Shown piece by piece: positions 58,189 through 64,000 of a stretch of DNA of 64,000 nucleotides. Under the pieces are notes generated by a model. The model had not been told where the DNA came from. It saw only the letters and a program-made list of their open reading frames with translations, and did not search any database. Where the stretch lies: NCBI GenBank assembly GCA_947495575.1, contig CANLZL010000003.1, forward strand, positions 124,001 to 188,000, in the 5' to 3' direction. This DNA comes from an uncultured Nioella sp. Lineage in GTDB: Bacteria > Pseudomonadota > Alphaproteobacteria > Rhodobacterales > Rhodobacteraceae. The position numbers and the translations under genes are program-made. Position 1 is the stretch's first letter, and every line of letters starts with the position of its first letter.

Positions 58189-58899
58189 ATGACCCAAGAA
58201 CAGCCCTCTGGGGCGCTGCCAATTTATCTACAAGTCAGCGAGATGCTGATCCGCGACATCGCTGCCGGGACCTTGGTCGATGGCAGCCGCTTGCCACCCG
58301 AACGTGACATGGCGAAGTCCCTTGACATCTCTGTCGGCACTTTGCGTAAGTCATTGGCAGAACTTGAGAAACGTGGCCTTTTGGATCGTCGGCAAGGGTC
58401 CGGGAATTACATTCGCGCAACCCAGTCTCCAGAAGGGATATATGCCTTTTTCAGGCTGGAACTGGTCAACGGAACCGGCCTGCCCACAGCGCAGGTTCTA
58501 GATGTGACGCGGATGAAAAAGCCCGATCACCTTCCGCAATTTGGTAGATCAATTGATGCACATAGGATTCGACGGATCCGATTCCTCGACAAAACTCCAG
58601 CCGCAGTGGAAGAGATCTGGCTTGATGGCTCTTACGCCAAAACTTTGACGGCTGGGGAATTGTCCGAGTCGCTCTACCTGCACTACCGCGAGGCTCTCGA
58701 CCTGTGGATCACCGGCTTCGATGACAGCGTGGGTGTGGCCCCCTGCCCGGATTGGGCCCCCATCGAATTCGGCGTCACGCCTGGCGCAGCCTGCGGAATA
58801 GTCGAGCGCCACAGCCGCGCCCGGGACGGCGCAATTGCAGAAGTTTCCCGCAACTGGTTTGACAGTAACGTCGCACGCTATGTCGCGCGCATGAGGTAA
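58189..58899 (+). CDS. GntR family regulator (UTRA subfamily)
   Basis: LPIYLQVSEMLIRDIAAGTLVDGSRLPPERDMAKSLDISVGTLRKSLAELEKRGLLDRRQGSGNYI. Confidence 0.9.
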   Translation: MTQEQPSGALPIYLQVSEMLIRDIAAGTLVDGSRLPPERDMAKSLDISVGTLRKSLAELEKRGLLDRRQGSGNYIRATQSPEGIYAFFRLELVNGTGLPTAQVLDVTRMKKPDHLPQFGRSIDAHRIRRIRFLDKTPAAVEEIWLDGSYAKTLTAGELSESLYLHYREALDLWITGFDDSVGVAPCPDWAPIEFGVTPGAACGIVERHSRARDGAIAEVSRNWFDSNVARYVARMR

Positions 58900-58907
58900 T
58901 GAGAACA

Positions 58908-59999
58908 ATGACAGACACGCTCAAATACGGCATCATTGGCTGCGGCATGATGGGGCAAGAACACATCCGCAACATTGCTTTGCTGGACAATGCCGAAGTG
59001 GCAGCAATCTATGAACCCGATGCAGGAATGAGGTCTGAAGCGGCGCAGCTTGCACCGCAGGCGCGGTTCGCAGACAGTATTGGTGACCTGCTGGCAACAG
59101 CAGATATCAATGCTTTGCTGATCGTTTCCCCCAACTATTGCCATGTTGACCAGTTGGAAGAAATCGCCCGCACCCGGCCCCTTCCAATTCTTATAGAAAA
59201 ACCCCTCTATACCGATCCCAATGATGAAGCGCGGGTTGAAGCTCTTAATCAGTCTTATCCGCAACTTATGTGGGTCGCGATGGAATACCGTTATATGCCA
59301 CCGATTGCCGCCTTCCTTGAAATGGCCAAAGAGGTGACCGGTGGCATCCGGATGTTGACCATCCGCGAACACCGGTTCCCCTTTCTGGTTAAAGTCGGGG
59401 ACTGGAACCGGTTCAACAAAAACACCGGCGGTACGCTGGTCGAAAAATGCTGCCACTTCTTTGATTTGATGCGGCTGACGATCGGAGCGGAACCTGTGCG
59501 CGTTATGGCTTCGGCTGCCCAGGATGTGAACCATCTTGACGAAACCTATGACGGAATGGCGTCCGATATATGGGACAATGCCTATGTCATTGTCGATTTT
59601 GACAATGGCGCCCGCGCGATGCTGGAACTCTGCATGTTTGCCGATGGGTCAAAATACCAAGAAGAAGTCTCGGCGGTTGGCGCAAAAGGAAAGATTGAGG
59701 CGCTTGTCCCTGGTCCGTGGCGCATCCGGCCAGAAGAATTTGGCGAACAGCCCGTACCAAAACTGATCGTTAGTCCGCGCGCCCCCCAAGGCCCCAAGGA
59801 AATTGACATTCCTGTGGATCCCGCGCTTTTGCAAGCAGGCGACCACAATGGATCAACTTTCTACCAGCATCAGCTATTTGCCCAAGCCATCAGAGCGGGC
59901 GGTCGGCCCGCTGTCTCCATGCAAGACGGCGCGATAGCGGTGCGCATGGGGATGGCAGCCCAGGAATCCGCCCGAACCGGTAAGGCGGTATTGCTTTAA
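58908..59999 (+). CDS. Gfo/Idh/MocA family protein (4); possible NAD-dependent glycosidase or sugar oxidoreductase
   Basis: LKYGIIGCGMMGQEHIRNIALLDN, LPILIEKPLYTD, WVAMEYRYMPPIAAFLEM, GGTLVEKCCHFFDLMRL. GntR stop and an upstream ATG overlap at 58899. Confidence 0.88.
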   Translation: MTDTLKYGIIGCGMMGQEHIRNIALLDNAEVAAIYEPDAGMRSEAAQLAPQARFADSIGDLLATADINALLIVSPNYCHVDQLEEIARTRPLPILIEKPLYTDPNDEARVEALNQSYPQLMWVAMEYRYMPPIAAFLEMAKEVTGGIRMLTIREHRFPFLVKVGDWNRFNKNTGGTLVEKCCHFFDLMRLTIGAEPVRVMASAAQDVNHLDETYDGMASDIWDNAYVIVDFDNGARAMLELCMFADGSKYQEEVSAVGAKGKIEALVPGPWRIRPEEFGEQPVPKLIVSPRAPQGPKEIDIPVDPALLQAGDHNGSTFYQHQLFAQAIRAGGRPAVSMQDGAIAVRMGMAAQESARTGKAVLL

Positions 60000-60010
60000 G
60001 GCTCTGTTTA
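59996..60010. promoter_or_regulatory. CtrA-like site upstream of motB
   Basis: TTAA-GGCTCTG-TTTA versus consensus TTAA-N7-TTAA (one mismatch). Confidence 0.3.
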
Positions 60011-60056
60011 GGTACCAAGATTATGGTCGGCCCCAGTTCATACATGGGGTCGATCT

Positions 60057-60896
60057 ATGTCCGCGCAAAACGATATGCGCCCGATTATCATCAAGAAGGT
60101 CAAAAAGGTCAGCGGCGATGGCCACCACGGCGGCGCTTGGAAGGTCGCCTATGCCGATTTCGTGACCGCGATGATGGCATTTTTTATGCTGATGTGGCTG
60201 CTGAACGCGACAACGGAACAACAGCGCAAGGGCATTGCCGATTATTTCAGCCCGACTGTCCCGATCAGCCGAATTTCCGGCGGGGGTGATGGTTCTTTTG
60301 GTGGTGACAGTCCCTTTTCGGAAACGGTCGTAGCCCAGAACGGCACTGGGGCCTCGGACCGACGGCCAACCGAGGGTCGACAGGCCATGGGCATGTCTGG
60401 CGCCGACCACAATTCTCACCAACTAGAAACCGCGATGCTTGGAGATATCGAGGATAGCTTGTTGGATGGGGGTGGGGACTCGCGCTTGACAGATGGCGCG
60501 CTGGACCAGGTACAGACGCGCCTGACGGATGTTGGGTTGATTATCGAGATCTACGCAAGGCCCAACGCACCGCTTTTCCTGGCCGATGACGCCGGGCTTC
60601 AGCCCTGGATGCTGGACCTGTCGGCTTTGATTGCGTCCCTTATGACTGCGATCGACAATCCAGTGGCCATTGGTGCCCACGTGCGCGCGGGACCAATTGT
60701 TGCGGCCACCGATACCGGCTGGGAGCGTACAAACAGGCAGGCGCAGCTCGTTCGCGAAGCGCTGGAGGCAGCCGGGCTGGCGCCGGAACGGGTTGTTCGG
60801 GTCATCGGCCATTCCGATCGAACACCTGCGGTTGAGAGCATCATGGATGTTCGGAATGACCGAATTGAACTGACGATCATCCGAAACTTCCCATAA
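60057..60896 (+). CDS. motB: Flagellar motor protein MotB
   Basis: IIKKVKKVSGDGHHGGAWKVAYADFVTAMMAFFMLMWLLNATTEQQRKGIADYFSP; C-terminal OmpA-like region. Confidence 0.93.
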   Translation: MSAQNDMRPIIIKKVKKVSGDGHHGGAWKVAYADFVTAMMAFFMLMWLLNATTEQQRKGIADYFSPTVPISRISGGGDGSFGGDSPFSETVVAQNGTGASDRRPTEGRQAMGMSGADHNSHQLETAMLGDIEDSLLDGGGDSRLTDGALDQVQTRLTDVGLIIEIYARPNAPLFLADDAGLQPWMLDLSALIASLMTAIDNPVAIGAHVRAGPIVAATDTGWERTNRQAQLVREALEAAGLAPERVVRVIGHSDRTPAVESIMDVRNDRIELTIIRNFP

Positions 60897-60989
60897 AAAA
60901 CAATCAATTTTATTTATTAGGTCGCCGTTAAATCGACATGTGGTTGGGTCGGAGCTGAGAAAAAGAGATGCAGCAGAAAGGCGCATTCC

Positions 60990-62291
60990 ATGACCATTTC
61001 CTCTTCGCTCAATACCGGTGTCGCTGGCCTCAATGTGAACGCAAGCCGCCTGGCTACAATTTCCGACAATATCGCGAACTCTGGCACTTACGGCTACAAG
61101 CGGGCCGTAACCAACTTTCAATCCATGGTGATTACTCAGGGCGAAGGCAGTTATTCCGCTGGCGGCGTTCGAGTCATTACCGGTCGGATGATCGACCAGC
61201 GCGGCACTCTGATTACAACGAACAACCCCACTGACCTTGCTATTGGTGGTCGCGGAATGTTGCCCGTCACAACCTCTGCAGCTTTGGACGACCAGACCAG
61301 CAACTACCCGGTGATGTTGGCAACGACAGGTTCGTTCCGCCCTGATGCCGATGGCGTGTTGCGGACGGAATCTGGGCTGGTCCTGATGGGCTGGCCCACG
61401 GGAAACGACGGTACTGTTCCCACCTTTCCAAGAGACACAACAGAAGCGCTGGAGCCCGTTCGCGTCAACGCTAACCAATTCGCGGGCGACCCAACAACTC
61501 GCATGGAATTGACCGTCAATCTTCCGGCAACTGCGACCTCCACCGGATCCAGCGGCGACCCTCTAACCATGTCGACCGAGTATTTTGACAATATGGGCAC
61601 GTCACAGGTGCTGACCGTCACGTACACACCAACAGTTCCGGCCAGCGGCAGTTCCAACGAATGGACGATGGTCATTACCGATTCCGCGTCTGGCGGGGCT
61701 ACGATCGGCGAATACACTCTGACCTTCGATGACGCCCGCGGGAATGGCGGGAATTTGGCGGCCGTCGCCACAACCTCGGGCGGCGCTTATGACACGAGCA
61801 ACGGTACAATTTCGGTCAACGTGGATGGTGGCCCGCTGGAAATTTCCATTGGCGCATTGGGTGAGGCCTCCGGTCTGACGCAGCTGTCGGACACGTTTGC
61901 CAACGCCCCCGTGGTGAAAGACGGGTCGCCTGTTGGCAACCTTACGTCAGTCGAAGTTGATCCTCAGGGCTATGTCCACGCCATCTACGACAGTGGCTTT
62001 ACCCGTGCGATCTATCAGGTGCCAGTGGTCGACGTTCCTAACCCCAATGGACTAATCCCCTTGAACAACCAAGCCTATCAGATCTCACCCGACAGCGGAT
62101 CATTCTTCCTATGGGATGCAGGCGACGGGCCGACCGGCGATATCGTGGGCTTCGCACGCGAGGAATCCACAACGGATGTCGCCGGGGAACTAACACAATT
62201 GATACAGACTCAACGCGCCTATTCCTCCAACGCCAAGGTCATCCAGACTGTAGACGAAATGCTGCAGGAAACCACAAATATCAAACGCTGA
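60990..62291 (+). CDS. flgE: Flagellar hook protein FlgE
   Basis: SSLNTGVAGLNVNASRLATISDNIANSGTYGYKRAVTNFQSMV; C-term REESTTDVAGELTQLIQTQRAYSSNAKVIQTVDEMLQETTNIKR. Confidence 0.95.
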   Translation: MTISSSLNTGVAGLNVNASRLATISDNIANSGTYGYKRAVTNFQSMVITQGEGSYSAGGVRVITGRMIDQRGTLITTNNPTDLAIGGRGMLPVTTSAALDDQTSNYPVMLATTGSFRPDADGVLRTESGLVLMGWPTGNDGTVPTFPRDTTEALEPVRVNANQFAGDPTTRMELTVNLPATATSTGSSGDPLTMSTEYFDNMGTSQVLTVTYTPTVPASGSSNEWTMVITDSASGGATIGEYTLTFDDARGNGGNLAAVATTSGGAYDTSNGTISVNVDGGPLEISIGALGEASGLTQLSDTFANAPVVKDGSPVGNLTSVEVDPQGYVHAIYDSGFTRAIYQVPVVDVPNPNGLIPLNNQAYQISPDSGSFFLWDAGDGPTGDIVGFAREESTTDVAGELTQLIQTQRAYSSNAKVIQTVDEMLQETTNIKR

Positions 62292-62305
62292 TATTTGGCT
62301 GAGCA

Positions 62306-63760
62306 ATGACCATTTCAGGGGCACTTTCCGCAGCATTATCCGGGCTCACGGCCAACAGCCGTGCCGCTTCGGTAGTGTCTGCAAATGTCGCAAACGCCGG
62401 AACAGATGGGTATGGCGTGCGAGAAGTGCACTTGGCAGCCCTTACATATGGCGCGGGCTATGGTGTCCACATCACTGGCATCGACCGTGTTGTCGACCCT
62501 GTTTTATTGGGCGAGCGTCGCGCGGCAGAAGCCTCCCTTGGCGAGGCTGGAACCCGCGCGCATGCGCTGCAACGTATCGAGACGTTAATTGGCTCCCCAG
62601 ATGATGCTAACAGCCTGTCGGCGCATCTGGCAGAGTTTGAAGCACAACTGGTGGGCGCGGCCAGCAGGCCAGATAGCCAGGCGCGACTTGAAGCCGTTTT
62701 GCAAAGCGCAAACCGGTTGGTTACCCGCATCAATGACGTGTCCGACGGAATTCAATCGACCAGATTACAGGCGGACAGGGACATCGCCGCCAATGTCGAA
62801 GTGTTGAATCGCACCATTGCTGAAATCCACGATCTGAACCGCACTATCAGAACCGCCGTTTCCCGCGGCGACTCCGCGCTTGGCCTAATCGACAAGCAGC
62901 AAAGCCTGATCGACGGCATCGCTGAATTGGTTCCGATCCGCGAAGTCCGCGACCAGACCGGTATGGTAAACATATACTCTGCAGACGGCATCGCCCTTTT
63001 GGACGGATCTGCAGCTCAGTTTGGTTTCACGGCGTCTGCTGCAATAACTCCTGGAATGACGCTAGAAAACGGCGATCTTTCGGGTCTGACAATCAATGGC
63101 CGTGCGGTGGCAACCACCGATACATATGGCTCACTTTCCGGCGGGAAGCTGGCCGGCCTCTTCGCGATCCGTGATGAAATTGGTGTTAAGGCCCAGGCAG
63201 AAATTGACGGTGTTGCGCTCGATCTGACAAGCCGCCTCGATTCTTCAACAATTGATCTCACGATCGGGGCAAGTTCGCCCGGGCTTTTCACTGATGCCGG
63301 CGTTCTGTCCTCCGCCACTTATGAAACAGGGCTTGCTGCCCGGCTGCGCCTCAATGCGGCTGTCGATCCCGCGCAGGGCGGTGCGCTTTGGCGGATTCGG
63401 GACGGTGTTGGGGCAACGGCTGAGGGAAACCCGGGCGATCCAACGCTTATAAACAACATCCTGCTCGCCTTGCAAAACGAACAAACAACGGCGAGCGCAG
63501 CCTTTTCAAGCACCACCAGAACCATGTCCGAACTGGTTTCCGATCAGCTGTCTTTGGCTGCCATGGACCGTCAGTTCGCAGATGCGGATTCCAGCCACGC
63601 CAATGGCAGCTACCTCGCCCTTCGCGAGGCCGAATTGCGTGGCGGCGTGGATACAGATGAACAAATGCAGCGTCTGTTGGAAATCGAAAAGGCCTATGCC
63701 GCCAACGCCCGTGTCATCTCAACCATTGACGAGATGCTGGATCAGCTCATGAGGTTATAA
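62306..63760 (+). CDS. flgK: Flagellar hook-associated protein FlgK
   Basis: ISGALSAALSGLTANSRAASVVSANVANAGTDGYGVREVH; C-term SYLALREAELRGGVDTDEQMQRLLEIEKAYAANARVISTIDEMLDQLM. Confidence 0.93.
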   Translation: MTISGALSAALSGLTANSRAASVVSANVANAGTDGYGVREVHLAALTYGAGYGVHITGIDRVVDPVLLGERRAAEASLGEAGTRAHALQRIETLIGSPDDANSLSAHLAEFEAQLVGAASRPDSQARLEAVLQSANRLVTRINDVSDGIQSTRLQADRDIAANVEVLNRTIAEIHDLNRTIRTAVSRGDSALGLIDKQQSLIDGIAELVPIREVRDQTGMVNIYSADGIALLDGSAAQFGFTASAAITPGMTLENGDLSGLTINGRAVATTDTYGSLSGGKLAGLFAIRDEIGVKAQAEIDGVALDLTSRLDSSTIDLTIGASSPGLFTDAGVLSSATYETGLAARLRLNAAVDPAQGGALWRIRDGVGATAEGNPGDPTLINNILLALQNEQTTASAAFSSTTRTMSELVSDQLSLAAMDRQFADADSSHANGSYLALREAELRGGVDTDEQMQRLLEIEKAYAANARVISTIDEMLDQLMRL

Positions 63761-63761
63761 A

Positions 63762-64000
63762 ATGACACTGGTTTCCATCGGCGACATGACCCGCAGTTTC
63801 CAATTGCGCAGTCAATTCGCGCAAACCAAAACCGACCTCTCAGTCTTCACGAAGGAACTGTCGTCGGGCCAACATTCCGATATGGGAAAGGCTCTTAAGG
63901 GGGATTTTTCAGCTCTCAGCGATATTCGCCGCGGCCTTCGAATGAATGAGGCGTACCGATCTGCAGCGGCTGCGGCCGCCCTCATCGCGTCCACGGCGCA
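63762..64000 (+). CDS. flgL: Flagellar hook-associated protein FlgL / flagellin-like (3' end outside window)
   Basis: MTLVSIGDMTRSFQLRSQFAQTKTDLSVFTKELSSGQHSDMGKALKGDFSALSDIRRGL directly after flgK; frame open to window end. Confidence 0.8.
   Translation, partial: MTLVSIGDMTRSFQLRSQFAQTKTDLSVFTKELSSGQHSDMGKALKGDFSALSDIRRGLRMNEAYRSAAAAAALIASTA

Noticed and set aside
58878-59534. 218-aa minus-strand ORF
   Set aside because: Antisense to the Gfo/Idh/MocA gene; no family signal.
60423-61478. 351-aa minus-strand ORF
   Set aside because: Antisense across motB/flgE, both well supported.
1-64000. tRNA/rRNA genes, CRISPR arrays, transposases, integrases or phage genes
   Set aside because: None recognised by reading; no defence or mobile element claim is made.

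Overview
The window looks like an alphaproteobacterial (Rhodobacteraceae/Roseobacter-like, judged from gene content only) chromosomal segment. It is dominated by about 57 kb of back-to-back carbohydrate and organic-acid catabolic operons, and ends in flagellar genes. From left to right: (1) a membrane HAMP/PAS-like protein fused to a DnaQ-type exonuclease (5' truncated), a GntR regulator, and a Cys/Gly-rich secreted protein. (2) A minus-strand galactoside operon of about 14.5 kb: CUT1 ABC transporter, GH36 alpha-galactosidase, GH42 beta-galactosidase, and what appears to be a full De Ley-Doudoroff galactose route (SDR dehydrogenase, SMP-30 lactonase, IlvD/Edd dehydratase, DgoK, DgoA), plus a dedicated GAPDH paralogue and an aldehyde dehydrogenase; a divergent IclR regulator and the ABC ATPase accompany it. 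(3) A xylose block: XylFHG-like ABC, ROK regulator, xylA, xylB, galM. A CRTAC1/ASPIC-UnbV protein and a MauG-like di-haem protein are wired into its operons. (4) A TRAP transporter, an M20 amidohydrolase, and a DctB/DctD-like two-component system whose DctD lacks a recognisable GAFTGA loop. (5) A tightly overlapping four-gene operon of unknown function with a FAD oxidase. (6) A hexuronate block: uxuA, ABC transporter, three tandem Gfo/Idh/MocA proteins, FCD-GntR, uxaC, uxuB, with UxuR-like palindromic operators. (7) An SsuD-family monooxygenase / aldo-keto reductase / flavin reductase / hydrolase operon, divergent from GntR and Gfo/Idh/MocA genes. Its content matches the core of the sulfoquinovose monooxygenase (sulfo-SMO, smoABC) pathway without a GH31 sulfoquinovosidase. 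(8) motB, flgE, flgK, flgL (partial). The strongest candidates for follow-up are the SMO-like cassette with a possible NAD-dependent glycosidase, the GAFTGA-less DctD, the CRTAC1/MauG pair, and the unnamed FAD-oxidase operon. All calls come from reading motifs; no database search was run.
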